A DNA stretch of 49,997 nt from an uncultured Lachnospiraceae bacterium (lineage in GTDB: Bacteria; Bacillota; Clostridia; Lachnospirales; Lachnospiraceae). Shown one piece after another: positions 34,715 to 42,800 of the stretch. The notes under the pieces are model-generated. The model was given only the letters and a program-made list of their open reading frames with translations. It was not told the DNA's origin and did no database searches. The position numbers and the translations under genes are program-made. Each line of letters opens with the position of its first letter. Positions within the stretch are counted from its first letter, which is position 1. The stretch spans positions 1 to 49,997 of the forward strand of contig CAJUIM010000006.1 in assembly GCA_910586275.1 (NCBI GenBank). Reading direction: 5' to 3'.

Positions 34715-36187
34715 TTACGTTCTGCCAATGACTGTCCGTATGGCTTCTTTCCATGTATTGCGCTTTTTCTCCCGTACGGAGGGTGGCATGTCCGGTCGGT
34801 ACTCACGATATGAAATATTCTGAAATACCTTTGCCTTATCGTAGATTCCGGCGGTAATCCCTGCCAGATAGGCCACGCCGATGGCAGACAGTTCTTCCGC
34901 ATCGGGAACAAGGATGCCGCATCCGGCCATATTGGATTGGAACTGCATCAGGTAAGGATTGCCGGTAGGCCCTCCGTCCGCACGGAGGATTTTGATGTTT
35001 TCCCCGAAGTCGGGTACCATTGCTTCAAATACATCGGTTACCTGCTGGGCGATGCTTTCCACAGCCGCTTTGGCAAATTCGGCTTTCTTGGTAGTCCGGC
35101 TCATGCCCAGAACTGCGGCCTTTGCGCTGTCGTTCCAGTAAGGGGCAGAGAGGCCGGTGAAAGCCGGTACAAAGATAGTGGAATCCTCCGGGTTTGCCTG
35201 CAGGCAGAGTTCATTTACTTCTTTTGCGGAACGGAGCAGTCCAAGGTCATCCTTGAGCCAGCTGATTACGGCGCCGGTATAATTGATATTGCCTTCCAGT
35301 ACATAGCTGGGCACGCCATCGATGCGCCATGCCAGTGAGGAAGCCAGTCCGTGCCTGCTTGCTATTTTCCGCTTGCCGGTGTTCAGCATCATGGAAGAAC
35401 CGGTGCCATAAGTGGTTTTCATCATACCGCTTTCATGGCAGTGCTGCCCGTACAAGGCACCGTGAGAATCTCCCATCACACAGCGGATCGGAATCTTATA
35501 GTCAAGCACACCCTCGAAGTCCGTTTCTCCGAAATTCCCGTTGCTGTCCATGATTTCCGGAAGGACTTTTGCCGGTATGCGGAAAAGAGTGCAAAGTTCC
35601 TGACTCCAGTTAATGGTATCCAAGTCCATAAGCTGTGTCCGGGAGGCATTGGAGGCATCCGTTGCAAATACCTTACCGCCCGTGAGGCGGTATACTAAAT
35701 AGCTGTCTACCGTCCCTATATGCAAATCTTTGCTGTCTATGTCCATGCAGTCATTTTCTAAAAGCCAGCGCATTTTGGCCGCAGGGAAAAAGGGGGAAAG
35801 GGGCAGGCATGTAATCCGGCGTACGGTTTCGGCTTCCGCTTCCATCTGTTTCACAATATTTGCCGCCCTGCCGCATTGCCATACGATGGCAGGGCAGAAA
35901 GGCTTTCCGGAGGGGCCGAAAGCAACGGTAGTTTCCCTCTGGTTGCTGATGCCTACGGCTGCAATCTCTTTGGAATGGATATCGGTTCTGGCTAAGATTT
36001 CCTTAAGCCCGGAGATGATGTTGTCGTATACTTCCTCCATATCATGGGATACCCAGCCCAGTTCATTGACAATCTGGCGGTGAGGGCGGTCCACCCGGGT
36101 GACCGCCGTTCCGTTTTGGTCAAAAAGAAGCATTTTTGTGCCCTGTGTGCTTTGATCAATGCTTAATATATATTTTTTATCTGCCAT
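34715..36187 (-). CDS. FGGY carbohydrate kinase
   Basis: This 490-residue kinase has the glycerol/xylulose-kinase fold. The N-terminal phosphate loop is LSIDQSTQGTKMLLFD. 'ISNQRETT' and 'GDSHGALYGQ' lie in the first domain, and 'TYGTGSSMMLNTG' and 'LRADGGPTGNPYLMQFQ' in the second. It likely phosphorylates the ketose made by the isomerase-like protein upstream. Its ATG follows the transketolase stop by one base (TGA-C-ATG), and AAGGAG lies in the end of that gene, so they are translationally coupled. Resemblance is closest to glycerol kinase, but the neighbours argue for a sugar substrate, perhaps a pentulose. Confidence 0.88.
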   Translation of the reverse strand: MADKKYILSIDQSTQGTKMLLFDQNGTAVTRVDRPHRQIVNELGWVSHDMEEVYDNIISGLKEILARTDIHSKEIAAVGISNQRETTVAFGPSGKPFCPAIVWQCGRAANIVKQMEAEAETVRRITCLPLSPFFPAAKMRWLLENDCMDIDSKDLHIGTVDSYLVYRLTGGKVFATDASNASRTQLMDLDTINWSQELCTLFRIPAKVLPEIMDSNGNFGETDFEGVLDYKIPIRCVMGDSHGALYGQHCHESGMMKTTYGTGSSMMLNTGKRKIASRHGLASSLAWRIDGVPSYVLEGNINYTGAVISWLKDDLGLLRSAKEVNELCLQANPEDSTIFVPAFTGLSAPYWNDSAKAAVLGMSRTTKKAEFAKAAVESIAQQVTDVFEAMVPDFGENIKILRADGGPTGNPYLMQFQSNMAGCGILVPDAEELSAIGVAYLAGITAGIYDKAKVFQNISYREYRPDMPPSVREKKRNTWKEAIRTVIGRT

Positions 36188-36188
36188 G

Positions 36189-37169
36189 TCAGTAGTTCTC
36201 CTTGGCTGTTTTGGCAATTCCCTCTGCATTCAGGCCATAATGATCGAATACTGCTTGGGATTTGCCGGTAATAACCGGCGCATCAGGCAGCGCAAGGTTG
36301 ATTACTTTGCGTGGGCATTGCTGTCCGATGACCTGACTTACCATGGAACCAAGGCCGCCGAAGGGCGAATGCTCTTCCGCAGTCAGGATTAGCTTGGAGC
36401 GCAGTGCGCAGTTTATGATGGCTTCCCTATCCAGAGGTTTGACGCAGCACATATCCAGAACTGCCGTGTGAATTCCTTCCCGGGCGAGAATCTGTGCAGC
36501 CAGCACGGCAGGACGCGTCATTTCACCGCAGGCAACGATTGTTATCATGTCCGGAGGCAGCGTTTTCCAGTCCATCCCGGAAGAAGGAAGGGCTTGGGCG
36601 GCTTCGCCGTCAATGATTACGGTGGCTTGGTCCATAATAAAGGGGCAGTTCTCGGGATAGATATCCTCCACCGGATTTCTTCCCACGCGGATATAGGACG
36701 GTTTTTCATCCAGAAGCAGGGCATCTATCAGCTTTGCGGTCTGGAAACGGTCGCTGGGAAGGTAAACCCGCATGTTAGGAATGGACGACATGGCCGCAAT
36801 ATCCTGTGCGGAATGATGGCTCATGCCAAGTTCTCCATAGCTGATGCCTCCGCTGATGCCTACCAGCGTCACATTGGTATTGGAGTATGCCACATCCACT
36901 TTGGCCTGTTCGTAGCTGCGGGTGGAGAGAAAGCTGGCAGGGGAGAAGCAGAAGGGCTTTTTGCCGCATTTTGCCATTCCGGCAGAGATGCTGACCAGAT
37001 TTTGTTCTGCAATCCCTACTTCCACGGATTGCTCCGGGAACCGCTGGAAAAAAGGAGCCATGGAAGCGGAACCTCTGGAATCGCTGCAGAGTACGGTGAT
37101 ATCCCTATCTGTCTCCGATTTTTCTAATAAAACATCACAGATTGCTTTTCTGTTTGGAATGTTATTCAT
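36189..37169 (-). CDS. Transketolase C-terminal subunit
   Basis: This 326-residue subunit carries the pyrimidine-binding and C-terminal domains of a split transketolase. Motifs are 'EVGIAEQNLVSISAGMAKCGKKPF' (the catalytic Glu that activates TPP) and 'GMSHHSAQDIAAMSSIPNM'. The C-terminal domain starts near 'MITIVACGEM'. GGAGG precedes ATG 37169, and a longer start in the same frame is less likely. With the N-terminal subunit encoded just upstream it forms one enzyme. In this operon it should cleave or transfer a two-carbon unit from the phosphorylated ketose and link it to the pentose phosphate pathway. Confidence 0.93.
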   Translation of the reverse strand: MNNIPNRKAICDVLLEKSETDRDITVLCSDSRGSASMAPFFQRFPEQSVEVGIAEQNLVSISAGMAKCGKKPFCFSPASFLSTRSYEQAKVDVAYSNTNVTLVGISGGISYGELGMSHHSAQDIAAMSSIPNMRVYLPSDRFQTAKLIDALLLDEKPSYIRVGRNPVEDIYPENCPFIMDQATVIIDGEAAQALPSSGMDWKTLPPDMITIVACGEMTRPAVLAAQILAREGIHTAVLDMCCVKPLDREAIINCALRSKLILTAEEHSPFGGLGSMVSQVIGQQCPRKVINLALPDAPVITGKSQAVFDHYGLNAEGIAKTAKENY

Positions 37170-37238
37170 GTTAATCCTCCATGCCGCCTTTGGGCGGCTC
37201 ATATAGAAATAAAAAAAGCTGTATTTATCGGTCAATGA

Positions 37239-38066
37239 TTATGCTTGACAGGATTGCCGGCGTGTCAGTTCAGCCCGGATAGTTTCATATTCTTCTGCGG
37301 TCGGCACATGATGATGCCATGAGGCCTTATTTTCCATGATGTCTCCTCCGCCGAATCCCTTGACGGTATTGGCAATAATGCATGTGGGGCGGTCAGTGAT
37401 GTTCTTTGCCTCATCAAAAGCATGGTTTAGGAGGTCAATATCATTGCCATCCGTCACGATGACATGCCAACGAAAGCTTTCAATGCGGTTTTTCAGGCTT
37501 TCATGGCTCATGACTTCTTCCGTTGACCCCGATATCTGCAGCCGGTTTCTGTCGACGACGGCACAGAGATTGGACAGTTTATAGTGTCCGCCTGCCATAA
37601 AGCCTTCCCAGACGGAGCCTTCCGCCAGTTCGCCGTCTCCCATGACTGTGTAGATGCGGTTGTTTCTCCCGTCCATGCGGCAGGCCAACGCCATGCCGAC
37701 ACAGACCGGAAGACCATGCCCTAAGGAGCCGGAGTTCATTTCGATGCCGGGAAGCTTATTGTTGGGGTGCCCGATGAACTTAGAGCCGAAGGAGGAAAAT
37801 TCATTGACGACCTGTTCCGTAGGGAAAAATCCTTTGTCGGCCAGCACCGCATAATAAGCTTCTACGGAATGGCCTTTGCTCATAACGAATAAATCACGGT
37901 TAGGGTCATCCATATTTTCCGGGCTGATATTCATTTGGCAGTGGTATAATGCCACTAGGATGTCCATGACGCTGAAATCGCCGCCGATATGCCCGCCTCC
38001 GGACTTCATGATCATATCAAGGACAACTTGGCGCAGTTCAAAGGATTTTGCTTTCAGATTTGTCAT
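37239..38066 (-). CDS. Transketolase N-terminal (TPP-binding) subunit
   Basis: This 275-residue subunit binds thiamine diphosphate. It contains 'GGGHIGGDFSVMDILVALY', 'SKGHSVEAYYAVLA', the GDGE..EGS motif followed by 'WEGFMAGGHYKL', and 'VVDRNRLQ' for Mg and TPP. The ATG at 38066 follows the isomerase stop by one base (TAA-A-ATG), and its ribosome site GAGGTG lies inside the last codons of that gene. It pairs with the C-terminal subunit encoded 69 bases downstream. Confidence 0.93.
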   Translation of the reverse strand: MTNLKAKSFELRQVVLDMIMKSGGGHIGGDFSVMDILVALYHCQMNISPENMDDPNRDLFVMSKGHSVEAYYAVLADKGFFPTEQVVNEFSSFGSKFIGHPNNKLPGIEMNSGSLGHGLPVCVGMALACRMDGRNNRIYTVMGDGELAEGSVWEGFMAGGHYKLSNLCAVVDRNRLQISGSTEEVMSHESLKNRIESFRWHVIVTDGNDIDLLNHAFDEAKNITDRPTCIIANTVKGFGGGDIMENKASWHHHVPTAEEYETIRAELTRRQSCQA

Positions 38067-38067
38067 T

Positions 38068-39468
38068 TTATTCACCTCTTATATATGCTTTTACTTCTTC
38101 ATCATTGTTGTCATATAAATCCGGCTGGATGCCGATATATTTGCATGCTTCGTACAATACAGGCACTATATCCTTATGGATGCCTACGCAGTGGTGGATA
38201 TAAGGGCCTTCCACTATTTTAGCTTCCAGGCGTTTCAGATTTTCCACTTCCACCCATACATAAGTTCCTTTGGTATAAGGCCCGTCTATGCCTTTTGCTT
38301 TGCCCAGCAGCAGGGAATATTCTCCGTTGTCTCCGTCAAAACGGCAGAGTGTCATTTCGCCGTGCTTTGCTTCTGCTTCCACGGCACCCGGATGGTCGAA
38401 GGCAAGAGGGTAGCCGATGGAGGGCTTGCAGCCGGCACAGCTGATAGGCCAAGGGCCGCAGTGCTGCAGCAGTTCACCGTTTTCATTGTCAGGATGGCGT
38501 ACGGTCCAGTCGGCAAAGAAGGTTCTGGCTTCGTCCATGCCTGCTGCCTCGCATAGGATTGCCGTAACTGCGCCATGAATGTCGGTTTCGCATACTACGG
38601 GGAATCCTTCTTCATTCAGAAGACTATTGGCAGCGCAGGGCATGATGCCGATTTCGTCCTGCAGTGCATTCCAGCATTGGATGGCTGCGGCATTGCAGCC
38701 GTATCGGTCTGCCAGCCGGCGTATCGCGACTTTCAGTGCCGCTACGCTTTCCAGTTCCGTTTCCTTGATTTTTATGTCAAAATGTTCCGTGCAGTAAGTG
38801 ATGACATCGGATACTTGCGTTCCTTCTTCTTTGGCTTTTTTCATCTCGGCAGTCAGTTCCGGCAGCGGTACCGGGGCAAGCTGTATATTGAATTTTTCCA
38901 ACAATTCCCCTTCATTGCACATGGTGGACCAAAAGTCGAAGGGGCGGGGGCCGATCTGAAGGATGCGTGTGCGGCGGAATGCCTTTACCACATTGCATAC
39001 AGCCAGGAAATTCCGGATGCCCCGTTCAAATTCCGGATCCTCCAACCGGCAGTTGCATAGATATGTAAAAGGGACACGGAATCTGCGGAGTACTTTGCCT
39101 GTGGCGAAAAGCCCGCATTGGCTGTCACGCAGGCGGATTCCGTTTTCGTCCGGCCGTTCGTCCCTGGGTCCCCAGAGAAGAACCGGTACGTTTAGGTTTT
39201 TGGCAAGGCGCGCTACCTCATATTCTGTTCCGAAGTTGCCGTGTGGAAAGAAAAGTCCGTCCACGCCCTTTTCTTTGAATTTTGCCTCAATCCGGATTCT
39301 GTCTGCGTCGTCGTGCAGGAGTCCGTCCTCTGATATATCATCAATATCCACGAATTCCACATTCAGTTCGCTTAATCTTTTTCTTGTTAAGCCGGCATAC
39401 TTTACGGCATCCGGAGCCGAAAAAATGCTTCTTCTTGTGGGCGCTAACCCGATTTTTATTTTTGCCAC
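38068..39468 (-). CDS. L-fucose/arabinose isomerase-like protein
   Basis: This 466-residue protein has the FucI/AraA-like fold. It has the N-terminal strand IKIGLAPTRR, 'FPHGNFGTEYEVARLAKNLNVPVLLWGPRDE', and a metal-type region with 'CETDIHGAVTAILCEAAG'. The C-terminal barrel contains 'YIHHCVGIHKD'. It may isomerise an aldose to the ketose that the kinase then phosphorylates. The start is GTG 39468, because GGAGG lies eight bases upstream. Earlier ATGs lack a site. It is the first gene of the minus-strand sugar operon. Confidence 0.8.
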   Translation of the reverse strand: MAKIKIGLAPTRRSIFSAPDAVKYAGLTRKRLSELNVEFVDIDDISEDGLLHDDADRIRIEAKFKEKGVDGLFFPHGNFGTEYEVARLAKNLNVPVLLWGPRDERPDENGIRLRDSQCGLFATGKVLRRFRVPFTYLCNCRLEDPEFERGIRNFLAVCNVVKAFRRTRILQIGPRPFDFWSTMCNEGELLEKFNIQLAPVPLPELTAEMKKAKEEGTQVSDVITYCTEHFDIKIKETELESVAALKVAIRRLADRYGCNAAAIQCWNALQDEIGIMPCAANSLLNEEGFPVVCETDIHGAVTAILCEAAGMDEARTFFADWTVRHPDNENGELLQHCGPWPISCAGCKPSIGYPLAFDHPGAVEAEAKHGEMTLCRFDGDNGEYSLLLGKAKGIDGPYTKGTYVWVEVENLKRLEAKIVEGPYIHHCVGIHKDIVPVLYEACKYIGIQPDLYDNNDEEVKAYIRGE

Positions 39469-39586
39469 CCTGTTACCCTCCTTGTTTTTGCAATCTTTGC
39501 AGATTTTTAGTCTCACTTGTTTCTTCCGGGCAGTTGTTGCGTGTAAGGTAAGTGGTCTATTGTCTGCTAAGTAGTTTCTGATTTGA

Positions 39587-39628
39587 ATTATAGGAGAAAT
39601 GGAACTTAACTTCATTAATTAATTAAGT
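39587..39628 (-). promoter_or_regulatory. Operon promoter and possible LacI operator
   Basis: On the minus strand TATAAT lies at 39592-39587, about 120 bases before the isomerase start. An AT-rich inverted repeat ACTTAA...TTAAGT (39604-39609 with 39623-39628) overlaps the expected -35 region. A further ACTTAAG occurs at 39648-39653. This arrangement suits repression by the divergent LacI-type protein. Confidence 0.45.
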
Positions 39629-39656
39629 ATAAATAACTAAATTATTTACTTAAGAA

Positions 39657-39685
39657 TTGCAAAGACCATTTTTTTCGTGCATAAT
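39657..39685 (+). promoter_or_regulatory. Promoter of the LacI-type regulator
   Basis: TTGCAA and CATAAT are separated by exactly 17 bases, and lie about 107 bases upstream of the regulator's ATG. Confidence 0.6.
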
Positions 39686-39791
39686 GGAAGAAGCAGAGAT
39701 TAAGAAGAAGGATGTGATGCTGCAGATCAATTTTGCAGCAAGTAGCATATGACGGATTGTGGGGCTGATTCAAAAGAGCGGAGGGATGCAG

Positions 39792-40802
39792 ATGGGCATA
39801 ACGGCGAAAGAACTGGCAAGGAAAATGTCACTTTCGGAAGCGGCGATTTCCATGGCCTTGAACGGAAAACCGGGCGTAAGTACGGAAACACGCCGTCAAG
39901 TATTGGAAACAGCGGAAAAATACGGATATGATTTTACGAAAATATCCGGCAGAAATAAGGGCACGAAAACAATTTGCTTTGCACTGTACCGGAAGCACGG
40001 CGCAGTAGTGGCGGATACGCCTTTTTTTTCGGAATTGTCGGAAGGGATTCAGAAGACATGCAAAGATGAAGGATATAAACTGAATATTATATATTTGTAC
40101 GGAGACGATACACTGGAACGTCAGGTGGAGGATATCCGCTATTCGGATTGTGTCGGTTTAATTTTATTGGGGACGGAAATGGCGGCAGAAGATTTTTTGC
40201 CGTTTGCACATTTTAATATTCCGGTGGTACTTTTGGATGTATATCTGCCGGACGCTAAGAGGGACTGTGTGCTGATTAATAATATACAGGGGGCATATCA
40301 GGCTACGGATCATTTAATTACCTGTACGCAGAAGCAGCCGGGATATTTGAAGTCTTCTTACTCTATCAGTAATTTTGAGGAAAGGGCGGACGGTTTTTAT
40401 AAGGCGGTCCGAACCCATGGCATGTCGCCTTCCAAATGTATTGTCCATAGGCTGGCACCGTCCATTGAGGGTGCCATGGCGGATATGCTGGCATGGATTC
40501 AGGGAGGAGGAGAATTGGCATCCTGCTATTTCGCGGATAATGACCTGATTGCAATCGGTGCAATGAAAGCATTGCAGAAAGCCGGATACCGCATTCCCCG
40601 GGATATTGCCATTATTGGTTTTGATAATTTACCCATGGGCGATTACTTGGAACCGCCTCTCACGACAATCCATGTGCCCAAGCAGTATATGGGGGAGATG
40701 GCGGCCAGACGGCTTATGGAAGTGCTGGGCGCAAAAAGGTTTGTGCCGGTCAAGTTGGAGATTAGTACGAATCTGGTGCGCAGAAGGTCGGTCAGCCCTT
40801 AG
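39792..40802 (+). CDS. LacI-family transcriptional regulator
   Basis: This 336-residue regulator has an N-terminal helix-turn-helix (ITAKELARKMSLSEAAISMALNGKPGVSTETRRQ in parts) with the hinge near 'ETAEKYGYDF'. A periplasmic-binding-protein-like sensor domain follows, with 'IGFDNLPMGDYLEPPLTTIHVP'. ATG 39792 follows GGAGGG by six bases. ATG 39786 is equally in frame. It is divergent from the sugar operon and probably senses the sugar or its phosphate and represses that operon. Confidence 0.9.
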   Translation: MGITAKELARKMSLSEAAISMALNGKPGVSTETRRQVLETAEKYGYDFTKISGRNKGTKTICFALYRKHGAVVADTPFFSELSEGIQKTCKDEGYKLNIIYLYGDDTLERQVEDIRYSDCVGLILLGTEMAAEDFLPFAHFNIPVVLLDVYLPDAKRDCVLINNIQGAYQATDHLITCTQKQPGYLKSSYSISNFEERADGFYKAVRTHGMSPSKCIVHRLAPSIEGAMADMLAWIQGGGELASCYFADNDLIAIGAMKALQKAGYRIPRDIAIIGFDNLPMGDYLEPPLTTIHVPKQYMGEMAARRLMEVLGAKRFVPVKLEISTNLVRRRSVSP

Positions 40803-40807
40803 AGGGG

Positions 40808-41638
40808 TTATGGCTTTTCCTTGGCCCATTCGATGGCGATGCCCGTAGTGTTTGGACCCACATGTGAAGAGACGATTAAATTCAGTTCTGCTTCGCACTG
40901 ACCGGTGACATAGGACTGCAGTTTATGAAACATTTCCGGATTGCCTACATAGATAGTTCCCAACTGCGAAGTTTCGCCGCGATTTACGATATTTTGAATA
41001 TCCCGAAAGGCGGCATTTAGTCCGCGGCTCTTTTTGTATGGTTCAATACGGCCTTCACGCATGGTAAGTATCAGTTTTATATTCAGCATATCCCCGATTT
41101 TCCCTACTGCCGGAGATACGCGTCCTCCCTGCACTAAATACTTAAAATCGTCTACCACAAAATAGATGTCAATCAGGCTGACGCGCTTTCTGATTTGGGC
41201 AGCGGTTTCGGATAGGCTGATTCCCTGCTGCTTCATTCTGAGGGCATCCATGCATAGAAAGCCGCTCCCCAATGTGGCGCTTAATGAGTCAATAATTTCA
41301 ATCCTGCATTCCGGATAGATCTCTTTCAGCTGCTCGGCTTCCATGCGAATCGTATTGTATGAGCCGCTCAGGCCGGAAGAGACGGTAATGCAAAGAATGT
41401 CGCTGCCGGCATGTATGGCAGCTTCAAATCGTTCATGCACTAAGAAGGGATTGACGCCGGAAGTATAAGCTCTCTGTCCGCTGAGCCGGCGGAAAAATTC
41501 CTCTCTTGTTAAGACTTGTTCATGTCCGTATATTGTGTTTTCATCAAAGTAGTAATACTGCGGCAGAAGACGGATATCTTTTTGGTATTGTTTCGGTACA
41601 TCTACGTCGCCGTCTGTAAAAATAGTGAATTCTCTCAT
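40808..41638 (-). CDS. DegV-family fatty-acid-binding protein
   Basis: This 276-residue cytosolic protein has the two DegV domains. The lipid-contacting serine/threonine motifs are TSGVNPF (near residue 60) and SSGLSGSYNT (near 87), and later there is 'QGGRVSP'. DegV proteins carry fatty acids to the FakA kinase. ATG 41638 follows AGGGTAGG. Its 3' end is convergent with, and almost touches, the LacI-type gene. No link to the sugar operon is apparent. Confidence 0.92.
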   Translation of the reverse strand: MREFTIFTDGDVDVPKQYQKDIRLLPQYYYFDENTIYGHEQVLTREEFFRRLSGQRAYTSGVNPFLVHERFEAAIHAGSDILCITVSSGLSGSYNTIRMEAEQLKEIYPECRIEIIDSLSATLGSGFLCMDALRMKQQGISLSETAAQIRKRVSLIDIYFVVDDFKYLVQGGRVSPAVGKIGDMLNIKLILTMREGRIEPYKKSRGLNAAFRDIQNIVNRGETSQLGTIYVGNPEMFHKLQSYVTGQCEAELNLIVSSHVGPNTTGIAIEWAKEKP

Positions 41639-41808
41639 AATCCTACCCTTATTGTATTTTTTTGCTATTGCCTATAGTATGCCTTTCCGGCATTGATTTT
41701 TATTCTTATTCTACCACCCTTGTCCGCAATTTCAAGAGTATTTTATATTTCATGGGAAAACACCGCTCAGATACACGGAAATCAATTTTCAAACACACTC
41801 TGGAGCAT

Positions 41809-41997
41809 GCAATGTCATTAACGTAAGCCGCAGCCCTCATCAGGAACGATGTTTTTATTCGGACACGCTTTCGCTCTGCGGCAAACGCAGCGATACTAAG
41901 GCACTAAAATACAGTGCCTGAGTGCCGGCGTTTTTCTAAGGTCCGAGTGAAAAACATCGTTCCTGATGGGGGCTGCGGCTTACGTTAATGACATTGC
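41809..41997 (+). repeat. Long-hairpin element, copy 2
   Basis: The ends pair over about 55 positions (41809-41864 with 41941-41997), with one bulge near the core. The 94-base core (41855-41948) differs from copy 1 at only four positions. The arms differ from copy 1 at six positions in the shared part, and each change is matched on the opposite arm. The copy lies between the DegV and Hsp20 genes. The 8-base sequence GGAGCATG occurs at both flanks (41802-41809 and 41999-42006). The rest of the gap 41639-41808 shows nothing I can name. Confidence 0.8.
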
Positions 41998-42057
41998 CGG
42001 AGCATGTGTCGTTTCACCATTTTGTGGGAAAGCAATTTTCAGAAAAGGCAGCAATTA

Positions 42058-42507
42058 TTATTCAATAGTGATATACTTTTTCTCTTCTATTGCCGGTTTC
42101 CGTTCTATCTTCGGGATAAACAGTTTCAGTATTCCATGTTTGAATTCGCCTTTCACATCCTCTTGGCCAATCTCTTCCCCAATGTAAAAACTTCTTTGGC
42201 AAGTGCCGGAATAGCGTTCTCGGCGGATATATTTTCCGTTTTCCTTTTCATCCCCGGATTCTTTTGAGGCACTGATGGTAAGATAACCGTTTTCAAGGGA
42301 GACTTTTACATCTTCTTTCTTAAAGCCGGGTAAATCCATTTCCAGTTCGTAGCCGCTGTCACTTTCTTTTACATCGGTTTTCATCAGGTTCTTTTCCCTA
42401 TGTCCGTAAAGTTTTTTCTCCATTTTTCTGTAGTCTTTGTCATCGTAAAAAGGGAATCCGAAAAAATCATCAAACATATCTTTTCCTAAAATGCTGGGTA
42501 CTAACAT
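42058..42507 (-). CDS. Small heat-shock protein (Hsp20)
   Basis: This 149-residue chaperone has an alpha-crystallin domain at about 45-140, with 'GYELEMDLPGFKKEDVKVSLENGYLTISA' and the final strand 'HGILKLFIPK'. It holds unfolding proteins during stress. ATG 42507 follows AGGAGG. A near-consensus promoter lies about 165 bases upstream, giving a long leader. No CIRCE box is seen. Confidence 0.95.
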   Translation of the reverse strand: MLVPSILGKDMFDDFFGFPFYDDKDYRKMEKKLYGHREKNLMKTDVKESDSGYELEMDLPGFKKEDVKVSLENGYLTISASKESGDEKENGKYIRRERYSGTCQRSFYIGEEIGQEDVKGEFKHGILKLFIPKIERKPAIEEKKYITIE

Positions 42508-42668
42508 AATTCATTCCTCCTGTCTGCGTTTTTCATTAACCTTAAATTGCAATATATTTTTCTGTTCTGCTGTCTCTGCCGGGACTTTTTTGGGAATCGG
42601 CAGTTTTAAGGTACCTTTATTATTTGCATGTGTTTTATTTTTATCCTCATTTTTTTTGTTCTACATGT

Positions 42669-42697
42669 AATATAACACGCATATCCTCGTTTGTCAA
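42669..42697 (-). promoter_or_regulatory. Promoter of hsp20
   Basis: On the minus strand TTGACA (42697-42692) and TATATT (42674-42669) are separated by 17 bases. The leader of about 155 nt before ATG 42507 includes a CTGCCG/CGGCAG hairpin. No known thermometer motif could be confirmed. Confidence 0.7.
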
Positions 42698-42750
42698 TAG
42701 GAGAATCAGAAAGCGTTTCCTTCTTTTGGGAGCAAAGTGGGCGCATAAAA

Positions 42751-42776
42751 AGGCACTTAGACTGCGCTAAGTGCCT
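42751..42776 (-). terminator. Terminator of the cardiolipin synthase gene
   Basis: AGGCACTTAG pairs with CTAAGTGCCT around a six-base loop. On the minus strand the stem is followed directly by TTTTT. It lies 25 bases after the gene's end. Confidence 0.9.
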
Positions 42777-42800
42777 GACTGTGGAAACATTTTACCTATT

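Noticed and set aside
34715..36187. Plain glycerol kinase for glycerol use
   Set aside because: The sequence resembles GlpK, but the gene is coupled to transketolase and an isomerase, with no glycerol facilitator or dehydrogenase near it. A sugar substrate is more likely.
33072..39468. Sulfoquinovose sulfo-transketolase pathway
   Set aside because: The split transketolase fits, but an FGGY kinase is not expected there and no sulfoquinovosidase or sulfonate exporter is seen.
41809..41997. 6S RNA or SRP RNA
   Set aside because: Two copies with near-perfect 55-70 bp stems and variable arms do not fit these single-copy RNAs, and the typical bulges are absent.
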